Shown here: positions 33,520 to 41,252 of the stretch, piece by piece
Numbering within the stretch: position 1 is the stretch's first letter
How the letters are laid out: every line of letters starts with the position of its first letter
Virus record (IMG/VR): IMGVR_UViG_3300036832_000548
Location: 18,592 to 82,591 of that record
DNA length: 64,000 nucleotides
Reading direction: 5' to 3' (one strand)
DNA from: a virus
The notes under the pieces: model-generated
What the model was told of the DNA's origin: nothing
The model's input: only the letters and a program-made list of their open reading frames with translations
Databases searched by the model: none
Translations under genes and position numbers: made by a program

Positions 33520-33731
33520 GCATCGAGGGCGCATTGCCGCCGCATCCGCCACCGCTCGAGCCCACGCCTTCGTATGCGATCAAGGAGCTGCTCACTGAGG
33601 CGAAAATCAGTGCGCTCAACGAAGGTCTCGCTGACCAGGGCGTCACGCCGGATCAGATCATTTCTATTCAGTACAGGCGTATGCATGGAAGCGCGCGTTA
33701 CCACGTCTTCTACAAAGGAACACAGACATGA
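33516..33731 (+). CDS. 71-residue hypothetical protein
   Basis: The product starts MSIEGALPPHPPPLEPTPSYAIK and overlaps the repeat protein by ATGA and the amidase gene by ATGA. It has a Pro-rich N terminus and a C-terminal half rich in charged helix. The function is unknown. Confidence 0.55.
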   Translation: MSIEGALPPHPPPLEPTPSYAIKELLTEAKISALNEGLADQGVTPDQIISIQYRRMHGSARYHVFYKGTQT

Positions 33732-35011
33732 GCAAAGCTATCGCCATCAGCTCTGGCCATGCGCAGGATGTGCCAGGCGCATCAGGCGAATGCGACGAGG
33801 TCACAGAAGCCCGCAAAATTGTCGACCGCGTCCATGAACTGCTGCAGCAAGCAAACGTGCCGTGCGTCAAGTTCCACGATAACGAATCGCAATCGCAGTC
33901 AGAAAATTTAGACGCCATAGTATCCTGGCATAATCAGCAGGACCGGCAGAGAGACATCAGCGTCCACCTAAATGCTGGAGGCAATGATGGTCCAATGGGC
34001 TGTGAGGTGCTTTGGGTCACGCAGGAAGAACTCGCTGGCGAGATCTCCGCGGCTATCGCAGCTGCAGGTCATCTCAAAAACAGAGGGCCGAAGGAACGCA
34101 CTGATCTGGCGTTCCTGAACGGGACCGACATGCCTAGTTGCTTGCTCGAGGTAATATTTTGCGATAGCAGTGCCGACACTGAGTTGCTGAACGAGCACCA
34201 TGAAGCGATCTGCGTTGCGATTGCGGAGAGCATCGCTGACGTGAGGCTCGAGCAACAGCCACCAGCAGAGAGGCCACCAATCGATATGCCAGATCGGCCA
34301 CCGCCCGAACCCGCTGAGGAGCAAAGCCGCGTCAATATCGTGGGCCGCGCGCAGGGAGATGTTCAAGTCACCATCAACGGCGTCGTCGTCTATGGGCACG
34401 GTCGACGGGGGCGCGGTCAGCGTTGTCCGAATAGGGTGGACATGGTCGCCACGATGCAGGGTGATGTCATCGTCGTGCTGAACGGCGAAGAGTTTCACAA
34501 CAAACCTGTCGCTATCCCGCCAGAGCCGCCGCCTGACGAACTCCAACCGGAGATCAAAGCGAACCACAAGAACGTATTCGCGACCACGTTCGGCGGCGAA
34601 GCGGACAACGAACACAGTGCCTATCCACCCTATGACAGCGACGGCATGGGCGAGTATTTGGACGATGAGAGCTTCTATGTATCGCTGCCAGTTGCTGTCG
34701 ACGATGCGGAGGACCGCGAGCGCGGGGTCACGGTGTTCAATCGCGCGAACGGCAAGAGCGCGCCGGCGCCGGTGAAGGACAAGGGACCATGGGTTATCAA
34801 TGACGATGCGTATGTGTTTGGTGACGAGCGACCGATCGCGGAGCAATGCTACAACGATCATGAGCCGCTGCCGCAGGGATCAGGAAATAACGCTGGGAAG
34901 ATCCCGGCGAATCCCGCTGGCATCGATCTGTCGCCGGGACTGATGAAAGAACTCGGGATGACCGACAACGGCCCAGTTGATTGGCGCTGGAACGAGGCTG
35001 AGATCGCCTAA
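33728..35011 (+). CDS. N-acetylmuramoyl-L-alanine amidase endolysin
   Basis: This 427-residue protein has an Amidase_3 domain (about 1-170): the GH at residue 11, an SVHLNAG block near 79 and CLLEVIF near 140 match the zinc- and catalytic-site motifs of the family. A linker follows, then a C-terminal domain (about 300-427; RGVTVFNRANGKSAP, KGPWVINDDAYVFG, AGIDLSPGLMKELG) that resembles RlpA-type double-psi barrels. The protein cuts amide bonds in peptidoglycan. No signal peptide is seen, so a holin or transmembrane helper is needed. Confidence 0.8.
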   Translation: MSKAIAISSGHAQDVPGASGECDEVTEARKIVDRVHELLQQANVPCVKFHDNESQSQSENLDAIVSWHNQQDRQRDISVHLNAGGNDGPMGCEVLWVTQEELAGEISAAIAAAGHLKNRGPKERTDLAFLNGTDMPSCLLEVIFCDSSADTELLNEHHEAICVAIAESIADVRLEQQPPAERPPIDMPDRPPPEPAEEQSRVNIVGRAQGDVQVTINGVVVYGHGRRGRGQRCPNRVDMVATMQGDVIVVLNGEEFHNKPVAIPPEPPPDELQPEIKANHKNVFATTFGGEADNEHSAYPPYDSDGMGEYLDDESFYVSLPVAVDDAEDRERGVTVFNRANGKSAPAPVKDKGPWVINDDAYVFGDERPIAEQCYNDHEPLPQGSGNNAGKIPANPAGIDLSPGLMKELGMTDNGPVDWRWNEAEIA

Positions 35012-35123
35012 GTTCTGTTGACAACCAAGTGTTGCGCTATTGACGAACTGTCACAAGCGCGTAGCAATCACTAGCGTAACGTCAGACTCGTTTACCAACC
35101 AACCCAAAAGGAGCTTGACCGCG

Positions 35124-35777
35124 ATGAATCCTTTCCTCGCTATGATTATTCCCGTCAGTGGTGCTGGTGGTCCGGTTGATCCGGGGTTCGGCGTGCCCGG
35201 TTGGCCCGCGCATCCGATCGCACCGGGCGGCCCACCGGGGGTGCCGACACACCCGTGGGTTCCGCCAATGCCGCCAACGTGGGGCGGACGACCACCTCCC
35301 GGTTACATTTCTGGTGGTCCCGGATCGCTGCCGGGTGTCCCGCCTGGAACATGGGGCGGGGTTGCGCCGCCGTGGGTTGACCATACGCTGCCGGGTGTCC
35401 CGCCTGGAACATGGGGTGGAGTCGCGCCGCCGTGGGTTGACCACACGCTGCCCGGATGGCAACCACATCCGTCACATCCGATCGCGCCCGGTGGTGGTCA
35501 ACCTCCCGGCATTTGGGGCGGCCCCGGTTCATTGCCGCCTTGGGCCATGCCGCCGATCTATCTTCCGCCTGACGAAACGCCACCAGAGCCTGGTTCTGGC
35601 AATTCGCCAGCACATCCGATTTACATCCCGCCCCCGCACGGACAGCAGCCGGGTGGCGGCAAGTTCTTGGTCCATGTTTTTGTGCCGGGTGTCGGCGGTG
35701 TGTGGTTCCTAATCGAAGCGCCGCCAGCTCCAGCGCATCCGATTGTTGAACCGCCTCCAACGGGACCGAAGGCCTGA
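35124..35777 (+). CDS. Pro/Gly-rich repeat protein
   Basis: The start at 35124 has AAAGGAG upstream. The 217-residue product is dominated by PG-rich motifs and a 20-residue unit (GVPPGTWGGVAPPWVDHTLP) repeated twice. The base composition and low complexity are unlike the neighbours. It may be a structural linker or a surface protein. No function is assigned. Confidence 0.6.
   Translation: MNPFLAMIIPVSGAGGPVDPGFGVPGWPAHPIAPGGPPGVPTHPWVPPMPPTWGGRPPPGYISGGPGSLPGVPPGTWGGVAPPWVDHTLPGVPPGTWGGVAPPWVDHTLPGWQPHPSHPIAPGGGQPPGIWGGPGSLPPWAMPPIYLPPDETPPEPGSGNSPAHPIYIPPPHGQQPGGGKFLVHVFVPGVGGVWFLIEAPPAPAHPIVEPPPTGPKA
35328..35447 (+). repeat. 60-bp tandem repeat, two copies
   Basis: Positions 35328-35387 and 35388-35447 match except for a few bases, including the phrases CTGCCGGGTGTCCC and GACCATACG/GACCACACG. 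The repeat codes for the duplicated Pro/Gly unit and probably arose by slippage or unequal exchange. Confidence 0.75.
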
Positions 35778-35849
35778 ACACGACGGGACGAGCGGCAAGA
35801 ACGGCGGGATGACCGTCGTGCCGCCCGCCGCGACTGAGGTAATAAAAAA

Positions 35850-35881
35850 GCGGGGCACCGACATGGTGCCCCGCATTATTT
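35850..35881. terminator. Bidirectional terminator
   Basis: GCGGGGCACC (35850-35859) and GGTGCCCCGC (35865-35874) form a 10-bp stem with a 5-nt loop. A-rich sequence precedes it and T-rich sequence follows, so it can stop transcripts from both sides. It separates the Pro/Gly gene from the convergent gene at 35881. Confidence 0.8.
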
Positions 35882-36336
35882 CATTCTGATTTTCTCGCTT
35901 CCATCTCAGCCTTGAAATCATCAGGCGTTCGCCGCGTCTTCCGTTTCGGCTCAGCCCCATCAGCCCTTGCAGGTCCGGGTGGGGCGGGAGGGGAACCGGC
36001 CTCGGTTGTGTTCCCCGAGGTCGGTTTCTTCTTCCTGCGCAACGACGGGACCTCGTCATTCAGCGGAGCCTCGACCGTCTTAGCGGCGATCGCCGTGATC
36101 AGCGCCGGCACTGCTGATGCGGTTGGGCCTCCATTGTGGGTGGCGATAGTCAGGCGGTCGAGCTTGTCGAGCCGCTTGCTGCTGCGGGTCACGGTACGGA
36201 TCTGGGCGTCGATCCGCTTTTCCTGCCGGACGAATGCCGCGAGCATTTTTTCCCGCTTGTCTCGCATCCGGTTCAGAAGGGCCACCTCGGCATTGTGTTT
36301 CCGTCGGGCACGTTCTAGTCTTGGACTGTCGGTCAT
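35881..36336 (-). CDS. Lys/Arg-rich coiled-coil protein
   Basis: The 151-residue product starts MTDSPRLERARRKHNAEVAL after AAGGAT. The N-terminal half is a predicted charged coiled coil (about 5-70) and the C-terminal part is basic with PKRKTRRTPDDF. This suggests a DNA-binding or scaffold-like protein, but no family was recognised. A longer frame to 36426 exists but lacks a ribosome site. Confidence 0.6.
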   Translation of the reverse strand: MTDSPRLERARRKHNAEVALLNRMRDKREKMLAAFVRQEKRIDAQIRTVTRSSKRLDKLDRLTIATHNGGPTASAVPALITAIAAKTVEAPLNDEVPSLRRKKKPTSGNTTEAGSPPAPPGPARADGAEPKRKTRRTPDDFKAEMEARKSE

Positions 36337-36371
36337 GATTGATATCCTTAGAAGGTTGGTTGCAGACCCCA

Positions 36372-36405
36372 CCCCGGCTGGTTGACGCCCAGCCGGGGTT
36401 TCTTT
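36372..36405 (+). terminator. Rho-independent terminator
   Basis: CCCCGGCTGG (36372-36381) and CCAGCCGGGG (36389-36398) make a perfect 10-bp stem with a 7-nt loop, followed by TTTCTTT. It is oriented for plus-strand transcripts, although the nearest plus gene lies upstream of the convergent gene; read-through or an antisense transcript may end here. Confidence 0.65.
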
Positions 36406-36579
36406 GCTTTCCGATTTACATTTCAAAAAGCCCGGTCATTAACGACCGTGAGATAGAGTCTAGCACACGCGATTCCGCGTTCAGTTAGTTAGAAGATGAA
36501 TAGCAAACACTTAGCTCGGCGCGGTGTTTGATGTTGTTGATGAAAATACTTTCTAAAAATACCGTTTTGGAATTTCGGC

Positions 36580-36690
36580 ATGGATCGCGGCACCCGCAAC
36601 GCAGCCATCATTTTCCTGATCGTCGTCGCGATCCTAGTCGCGATGTGGTTTATCGGTGCGTATGTCTGGAACGGAGGAGACTACCAATGA
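36580..36690 (+). CDS. 36-residue membrane microprotein
   Basis: Read from the ATG at 36580, the product is MDRGTRNAAIIFLIVVAILV and onward, with one membrane segment (about 8-29) and a short tail. Its stop overlaps the next ATG (ATGA). It may act with the next membrane gene; a holin-like role is possible but unsupported. Confidence 0.55.
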   Translation: MDRGTRNAAIIFLIVVAILVAMWFIGAYVWNGGDYQ

Positions 36691-36866
36691 CAAGAGGTCT
36701 ACTGTTTTGGGTCGTCTATGTGATCTGCGTCATCGTTTGGCTAGGCGTTAGCTTTGGCGGCTTCGGCGGTCCATACGGCGCGCACCTAGCTGGCGGCAGC
36801 GTCATCGAGTTCATTCTGTTTGGTCTGCTCGGCTGGCAAGTATTTGGTCCGGTCGTTCACGGCTAA
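36687..36866 (+). CDS. Small membrane protein, 59 residues
   Basis: This start follows ACGGAGGAG and overlaps the previous stop. The product has two hydrophobic segments (about 5-25 and 36-56) with a Gly-rich turn. It is the last gene before a strong terminator. The function is unknown. Confidence 0.55.
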   Translation: MTRGLLFWVVYVICVIVWLGVSFGGFGGPYGAHLAGGSVIEFILFGLLGWQVFGPVVHG

Positions 36867-36913
36867 CGAGTTCCGCGTTACGCTCCGTGGCGCGGAAGAT
36901 TGCCCTCCCCACT

Positions 36914-36942
36914 AGCCCCGGCTCACACCGGGGCTTTTTTTA
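36914..36942 (+). terminator. Rho-independent terminator
   Basis: AGCCCCGG (36914-36921) and CCGGGGCT (36928-36935) form an 8-bp stem with a 6-nt loop, followed by a run of T. It ends the transcript of the small membrane genes. Confidence 0.8.
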
Positions 36943-37095
36943 TTATGATCGCAGCATCCACATGGCGAGCCCAAACAATGCCGCGCCGAGTGACATGCCT
37001 ATGATGGCGATTGCCACGCCAAGCAGCATGAGTTGCCAGCCCTGGCGGCGGTTCATCCAACTGTCAATCCGCCCGATTGGTATTCGTTTGCTCAT
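36943..37095 (-). CDS. 50-residue membrane protein
   Basis: The reverse strand reads MSKRIPIGRIDSWMNRRQGW and onward, with one hydrophobic segment (about 23-47). Its ATG overlaps the stop of the gene at 37092 (ATGA). It closes a minus-strand cluster of coupled small genes. The function is unknown. Confidence 0.5.
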   Translation of the reverse strand: MSKRIPIGRIDSWMNRRQGWQLMLLGVAIAIIGMSLGAALFGLAMWMLRS

Positions 37096-37241
37096 TGGTG
37101 GTGGATGTGCTGCATGAAGAGGTCACGCTTCGCGATCTCCATGAAGACCGCGCGCGTATCCTGCGGCAGCGGATTGAGCTTGGCCCAGCTCACCATCACG
37201 ACGGCGAAGACGAGCGGCAGCAGCACGGTGAGCCGGGTCAT
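37092..37241 (-). CDS. 49-residue membrane protein
   Basis: The product starts MTRLTVLLPLVFAVVMVSWAK with a membrane segment (about 3-19) and a soluble tail ending in HHQ. A longer frame from 37331 has no ribosome site, so the 37241 start, coupled by ATGA, is preferred. The function is unknown. Confidence 0.5.
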   Translation of the reverse strand: MTRLTVLLPLVFAVVMVSWAKLNPLPQDTRAVFMEIAKRDLFMQHIHHQ

Positions 37242-37459
37242 TTTGCCCATTTTGGCCGCTTGAGTTCGCCACTCGCCAGATCGATCAGAGCCGTGCCTAT
37301 CTTGGCGGCTTGCTCGCGCGGGATCAGCCAAGTGATCGTCATGTGCTCTGGGTGTTGCATACTCAGAAAAATGTGCTCGGACCCATCGAACATCACCTTG
37401 CCGACCTTCCAGCGCGGATCGAGTATGGCTTGCAGTATCTTTTCGTCATTGATGCTCAT
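37238..37459 (-). CDS. Small soluble hypothetical protein
   Basis: The 73-residue product starts MSINDEKILQAILDPRWKVG and ends in GELKRPKWAK. No domain was recognised. It overlaps both neighbours by 4 bp. Confidence 0.55.
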   Translation of the reverse strand: MSINDEKILQAILDPRWKVGKVMFDGSEHIFLSMQHPEHMTITWLIPREQAAKIGTALIDLASGELKRPKWAK

Positions 37460-37710
37460 GTGGTTCCTAAGCTCATCAGTTCATCTGCAAGCTTTTCCAT
37501 GAGCTTGCTGACCTCGCGTATCCTGCGTGCGGTCATTCGCAGGTTCAACCTGTGATCAGGTCTGCTGACCAACGCCGCGAATCGTTCCGCCTCTTTCCGG
37601 CTCTTAAATGTTTTGATCCGGCGTTTGCCATCAGCGTCAGTCCAATTAACGATCATCGCTATGCTGCGCACACCTTTGCTATTGTACCATGTACGCTCGC
37701 GGATGCTCAT
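37456..37710 (-). CDS. Small DNA-binding-like protein
   Basis: The 84-residue product contains RSIAMIVNWTDADGKRRIKTF followed by SRKEAERFAALV, which resembles the Arm-type or AP2-like DNA-binding fold (a three-stranded sheet and helix) of phage integrases. It overlaps the next gene's start. The function is inferred only from this shape. Confidence 0.5.
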   Translation of the reverse strand: MSIRERTWYNSKGVRSIAMIVNWTDADGKRRIKTFKSRKEAERFAALVSRPDHRLNLRMTARRIREVSKLMEKLADELMSLGTT

Positions 37711-37880
37711 TATGGCCGCATGGTTCGCGTTGTTCGATAGACGCCGTGGCCGACTTTGACCACAACGCCGTTGCGTCGAAGCGTGCGCAGCGTAGGAAAT
37801 TCAATCCCCTTAGCGCGTGCGCTTCCGCGTAGTTCGCGCCATTGCACCCATCGGAATTTTTGTGGTTGGACTCGTTTCAT
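37710..37880 (-). CDS. Small basic protein
   Basis: The 56-residue product starts MKRVQPQKFRWVQWRELRGS and is basic, with a possible helix-turn-helix or winged-helix pattern (LRTLRRNGVVVKVGHGVY). An upstream GTG at 37901 is possible. The divergent gene starts 68 bp away. Confidence 0.5.
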   Translation of the reverse strand: MKRVQPQKFRWVQWRELRGSARAKGIEFPTLRTLRRNGVVVKVGHGVYRTTRTMRP

Positions 37881-37924
37881 GGATTTCCCTTTGCCTTCCA
37901 CCCAGATCTTTGGCTAGTGTCGGC

Positions 37925-37942
37925 CCTCCTGTCAACTGGAGG
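37925..37942 (+). promoter_or_regulatory. Hairpin covering the ribosome site of the next gene
   Basis: CCTCC at 37925-37929 and GGAGG at 37938-37942 can pair around an 8-nt loop. GGAGG is the ribosome site for the TTG-starting gene at 37948, so the hairpin may limit its translation. Confidence 0.4.
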
Positions 37943-37947
37943 TTGCC

Positions 37948-38367
37948 TTGCGCGCTTACCTGATCGACCCTGCCCTGCATCGGATCTCGGACATCGAGCT
38001 TAACGACCGGGACATTGTCGGGGATATGCACCGGATAATTGGTGCGGTGACGCTCGACAAATTAAAGATTAGTGACGCCGGCGACCGCATGTGGTGCGAT
38101 GACGGCGTGCTCGCTCGAGGTGTTCCCTGTTTCGCATTCAAGCTAAGGGGCAACGGACCCTTCGGCGGCAAGTGCATCATCATCGGACATGACAGACAGG
38201 GCGACGAGCGCGCTCCAGTCGTTCCGCTGGAAATGATTGAGAACGACGTTGATTGGCTCGATGAAATCGTCCCGGAAATCGTCTGGCTCCAAGAGCCCGC
38301 AACGGTCTTCGGGAAAGAGGGCACCCGGTTCCACAGCGTCGTCACCTACTCGCGCAAAAAAACCTAA
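37948..38367 (+). CDS. DUF3846-like small protein
   Basis: This 139-residue protein starts at a TTG after a GGAGG site. The pattern MRAYLIDPALHRISDIELNDR, then GDRMWCDDG and CFAFKLRGN, resembles DUF3846-type phage proteins, which have no known function. It is soluble and acidic at the end of a divergent pair. Confidence 0.55.
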   Translation: MRAYLIDPALHRISDIELNDRDIVGDMHRIIGAVTLDKLKISDAGDRMWCDDGVLARGVPCFAFKLRGNGPFGGKCIIIGHDRQGDERAPVVPLEMIENDVDWLDEIVPEIVWLQEPATVFGKEGTRFHSVVTYSRKKT

Positions 38368-38368
38368 A

Positions 38369-38548
38369 ATGAAGCAGCGTAAGTTGCAGCTCCCGATGGT
38401 CGACGGCAGCTTAGTGGTGTGCGCGCGTTGTACGTTTCGCGCCGCCAGTCATTACATTGTGGAGATGGTTAGCGGCAGTTCAAAATATCGCGTCTTGTGT
38501 TGCCAGTGCTACGAGTGTTCTGAAGGAAAGAAATGCAATCATGTGTAG
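38369..38548 (+). CDS. Small Cys-rich protein
   Basis: The 59-residue product starts MKQRKLQLPMVDGSLVVCARC and holds CxxC, then VLCCQCYECSEGKKC, enough for one or two metal sites. It starts right after the previous gene. It resembles the other zinc-type microproteins of this genome. The function is unknown. Confidence 0.5.
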   Translation: MKQRKLQLPMVDGSLVVCARCTFRAASHYIVEMVSGSSKYRVLCCQCYECSEGKKCNHV

Positions 38549-38607
38549 CTTTTGCGATCAGGTCAGGAACTGGCCGCGCGCCATCGGGCGATGGATGGGA
38601 GATCGTT

Positions 38608-38910
38608 ATGCAAATCCGCAGATTCAGCGACATACCGGAAATCGATTCCGACGAGGGGGCCAAGCAAGCGCAAGCAATCAAGCGGCAAATCAGGCCGCAC
38701 CTGGCCGGCCTTCCGTCAGAGGTTCAGGGAGCAATCCTAGCGGACCTTCTGTCCCTTTGGCTGGCGGGCCACATCGTTCCCGGCAACCGGCGCGAGACTG
38801 ATAGCCTGCGCTCCGTCTTGCTCAGGCAGCACGTCAAGGCGGTGCGGGAGATGATCCCATCGAGCGAGGCGGAAATTTTGGGGAACCTGCCTGTGGCTGG
38901 CAGTGGCTGA
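38608..38910 (+). CDS. Hypothetical protein, 100 residues
   Basis: The start at 38608 has GGGAGA upstream. The product (MQIRRFSDIPEIDSDEG, then LPSEVQGAILADLLSLWLAGH) looks like a helical protein without membrane or catalytic signatures. Its 5' end overlaps another Cys-rich frame that is not supported. No function was recognised. Confidence 0.55.
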   Translation: MQIRRFSDIPEIDSDEGAKQAQAIKRQIRPHLAGLPSEVQGAILADLLSLWLAGHIVPGNRRETDSLRSVLLRQHVKAVREMIPSSEAEILGNLPVAGSG

Positions 38911-38983
38911 CGGTAGCAACGCACGGTTGACAGGTTGCCGCAGGGTGCCAGAGTCCGCGTGTCTGCAAGGGATGGGGGATTTC

Positions 38984-39412
38984 ATGAGACTAGTCACCGG
39001 AATGCTTTTGCTCGCGTGCAGCTCGAGCGCGATGGCGGCTGACCAGTGCATCAGGTCGCTGCCTGATCACCGTCAAGGCCACTGGCACTATCGCTATCAG
39101 GATGGTGCCAAGTGCTGGTACGGGCCGGGAGCGGAGTCGATTCGACTCTCGCGCCGGGAGGATCGTGAGCAGCTCGAGCCGCGTAGGCACCGCGAGCCTG
39201 AGCGGACGGCACCGCCTACACCGGTCGCCAGCATTGCACAATATATAGAAGAAGAGCCTGACCAGCCGCTCGATCCAACGGTGAAGCGCGTGCGCGTGGA
39301 ACCGTTTCGGATGCCGCTCAGCTCAAGCCGGCGAATCCAGCAAACTTTTGAGCAGCTCGTTGACGCTTGCCAGTTAAGCATCGAGGCGTGCGAGCGATTT
39401 GTCGGTCGCTGA
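38984..39412 (+). CDS. Secreted hypothetical protein
   Basis: The 142-residue product starts MRLVTGMLLLACSSSAMAADQC, a Sec signal peptide cut near AMA. The mature part is Arg-rich (SRREDREQLEPRRHREPER) with four Cys residues that could form disulfides. It is likely periplasmic; the substrate is unknown. Confidence 0.6.
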   Translation: MRLVTGMLLLACSSSAMAADQCIRSLPDHRQGHWHYRYQDGAKCWYGPGAESIRLSRREDREQLEPRRHREPERTAPPTPVASIAQYIEEEPDQPLDPTVKRVRVEPFRMPLSSSRRIQQTFEQLVDACQLSIEACERFVGR

Positions 39413-39752
39413 TATGTCTATATCCAATGATAGGGCAACTGGGAGTTGACGATTCTCGCGTTAGCGTCAGGGTGGGGACGGTGGGACAGTTGCGTTGCTA
39501 GTGCGCTCTTGCCCTGCCTGCGGCGGGCGACCTGGGGCCTCGGGTAAGCCCGCCGTATCATTCTTTTGTCTTAACCCCATAGCTCCCGGTTCAATTGCGG
39601 AAGCATCGCCTTCCATCCACAGCATTTTTTGTCCGCAACAAAAGGTTGACCCTTATACCTTTCGATATACGGACAACGCCGTAGTTTTGCGCATAGAGTT
39701 GCCTCGATGGGATTCCACGGGGAGGGCGACCCCTCCAGAAAGAAGGAACTGA
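39413..39752 (+). promoter_or_regulatory. Upstream region of PEP-CTERM gene 1
   Basis: This 340-bp stretch holds no convincing gene. It ends with a small GGAGGG-CCCTCC hairpin (39721-39736) and then a GAAAGGAA ribosome site before 39753. No complete -35/-10 pair was found. Confidence 0.4.
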
Positions 39753-40460
39753 ATGAAGACTCTATTACTAGGTGCAGCCGCGCTTGCCGCGTTAGCGTTC
39801 GTGACGCCCGCAAGCGCGCAAAGCGAAAGCGTGACTATCGACCTGACTAACATCAACCTTCCCGGTACTACGTTCTCGGTCTCCGGTAGCGTGACTCAGA
39901 ATGGTACGGGCGGCCTCAATGTCAGTTTGGTCACTGACGGGTTCAACACGCCGGACCTATTCTTCCACGGTTCGACGGGTCATCCGACGTTGGGCTTCGA
40001 TCTGGGTGGCCTCGTTGCCGGTCTTGGTATCGTCAATGGCGATATCTCGATTGCCAACGCGACCTTCTTCGACCCGACCCACAACGTGACGACGACCGCC
40101 GTTCTCGGCATCGGCAGTCAGCAATACGATGGGTTCGGCAATTTCACGTTCAACCTCACTTGCGGTCTTGCCTGCCAAGCGTCGACCACGGACGTGACGA
40201 CGTTGAACTTCACCATCAAGGACAGCGACGGCAGCTTGCTGTTGGCGAACCTCGTCAACAACGGTAACGGCAATCTGTTCGGTCTGGACGTTTGGACTGA
40301 TCAGGGCGGCGCAGGTGGCAACACCGTCGCCACTGGCTTCGCAGCCGTGCAACTCGCTGCGGCGGTTCCAGAACCCGCGACATGGGGCATGATGCTGCTC
40401 GGCTTCATTGGCCTCGCGGCTGCGTTTCGCACACGTCGCCGGATAGCTGGCTTCGCCTAA
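39753..40460 (+). CDS. PEP-CTERM secreted protein 1
   Basis: The 235-residue protein has a signal peptide (about 1-22, ending PASA), a Thr/Asn/Gly-rich beta middle, and the C-terminal PEP-CTERM signal: EPATWGMMLLGFIGLAAAF followed by RTRRR. In Gram-negative bacteria an exosortase removes this anchor and places the protein on the cell surface (family knowledge). The gene lies between phage genes, so it is a candidate cargo gene. No exosortase is visible in the window. Confidence 0.8.
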   Translation: MKTLLLGAAALAALAFVTPASAQSESVTIDLTNINLPGTTFSVSGSVTQNGTGGLNVSLVTDGFNTPDLFFHGSTGHPTLGFDLGGLVAGLGIVNGDISIANATFFDPTHNVTTTAVLGIGSQQYDGFGNFTFNLTCGLACQASTTDVTTLNFTIKDSDGSLLLANLVNNGNGNLFGLDVWTDQGGAGGNTVATGFAAVQLAAAVPEPATWGMMLLGFIGLAAAFRTRRRIAGFA

Positions 40461-40530
40461 TAAGAAACGGGCATCGATATCGGGACGGGCGCACGCGCCC
40501 CTCCAGCTTCCCTCCACTTAATCGGGTGAC

Positions 40531-41181
40531 ATGATGAAGAAAATCTTACTTGCTAGCGTGTTTGCTTTGGCGGTCGGACCCGCCCTCGCAGACTCGATCC
40601 AACTGACGGCAACCGCCGATGGCGGCGTTCCTATTGTTATCAATAGCGCCGATGGTTCGCTCACTGTGACGAACCAAGCATTCGGTGTGTTCAACTTGAA
40701 CAGTCTGTCGATCAACAGTCAGACGTTCCTTGCGCCTCCGGGCGTGTTATCGTCCAACACGTTGGACGTTGATCAAGCCACGACCGGCACTCACACGCTG
40801 GCCCTCGACATCATTGCATCTGGTCTCTCTGGGCCGAATGCAGTTGAGAACTTTCTGTCGAGCTTCAGCGTGAGCGGCCAAACGGCAGGATGGTCAGTGA
40901 TCGAGCGAACAACGATCAACGGCAATCCGTTGGCGACCACTCCCTTGTTTACTGGCGTTAGCGACTCGGCGTTCAGCAACAATCTCGCGTTTGCTGGCAC
41001 GCTGTTCACCGCCGACGAGCACTATCTGATCACCAGCGTGGGCCAAGGCAGTTTCAACGGCGGCATCGACATCGCCGTTGGCGTTCCTGAGCCTGCGACT
41101 TGGGGTATGATGTTGCTAGGCTTCGTCGGCTTGGCTGCAGCGTTCCGCACACGTCGGCGGATGAGCCACGGCATCGCGTAG
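40531..41181 (+). CDS. PEP-CTERM secreted protein 2
   Basis: This 216-residue protein has a signal peptide (about 1-21, ending PALA), a Ser/Thr-rich middle and the same sorting signal, EPATWGMMLLGFVGLAAAF followed by RTRRR. It is a paralogue of the gene at 39753 by its anchor but the middle differs. Two such genes in tandem, followed by a terminator, suggest a small surface-protein operon carried by the phage. Confidence 0.8.
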   Translation: MMKKILLASVFALAVGPALADSIQLTATADGGVPIVINSADGSLTVTNQAFGVFNLNSLSINSQTFLAPPGVLSSNTLDVDQATTGTHTLALDIIASGLSGPNAVENFLSSFSVSGQTAGWSVIERTTINGNPLATTPLFTGVSDSAFSNNLAFAGTLFTADEHYLITSVGQGSFNGGIDIAVGVPEPATWGMMLLGFVGLAAAFRTRRRMSHGIA

Positions 41182-41211
41182 GCTTTAGTAACTTTCACTA
41201 CGCGACACCTC

Positions 41212-41240
41212 GCCGGGAGCCCACCGCTCCCGGCATTTTT
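41212..41240 (+). terminator. Rho-independent terminator after PEP-CTERM genes
   Basis: GCCGGGAGC (41212-41220) and GCTCCCGGC (41226-41234) form a 9-bp stem with a 5-nt loop, followed by ATTTTT. It ends the PEP-CTERM pair before the next gene. Confidence 0.8.
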
Positions 41241-41252
41241 ATGAGGCCCGCA

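Noticed and set aside
33968-34861. 297-residue minus-strand ORF
   Set aside because: It is the antisense of the amidase gene, whose catalytic motifs are clear.
38541-38801. Overlapping frame starting MCSFCDQVRNWPRA
   Set aside because: It starts with a CxxC resembling the protein at 22408, but runs into Pro/Ser-rich non-protein-like sequence and overlaps the better-supported gene at 38608.
39571-39813. Minus-strand ORF over the PEP-CTERM upstream region
   Set aside because: It overlaps the signal peptide of the PEP-CTERM gene antisense and lacks any domain.
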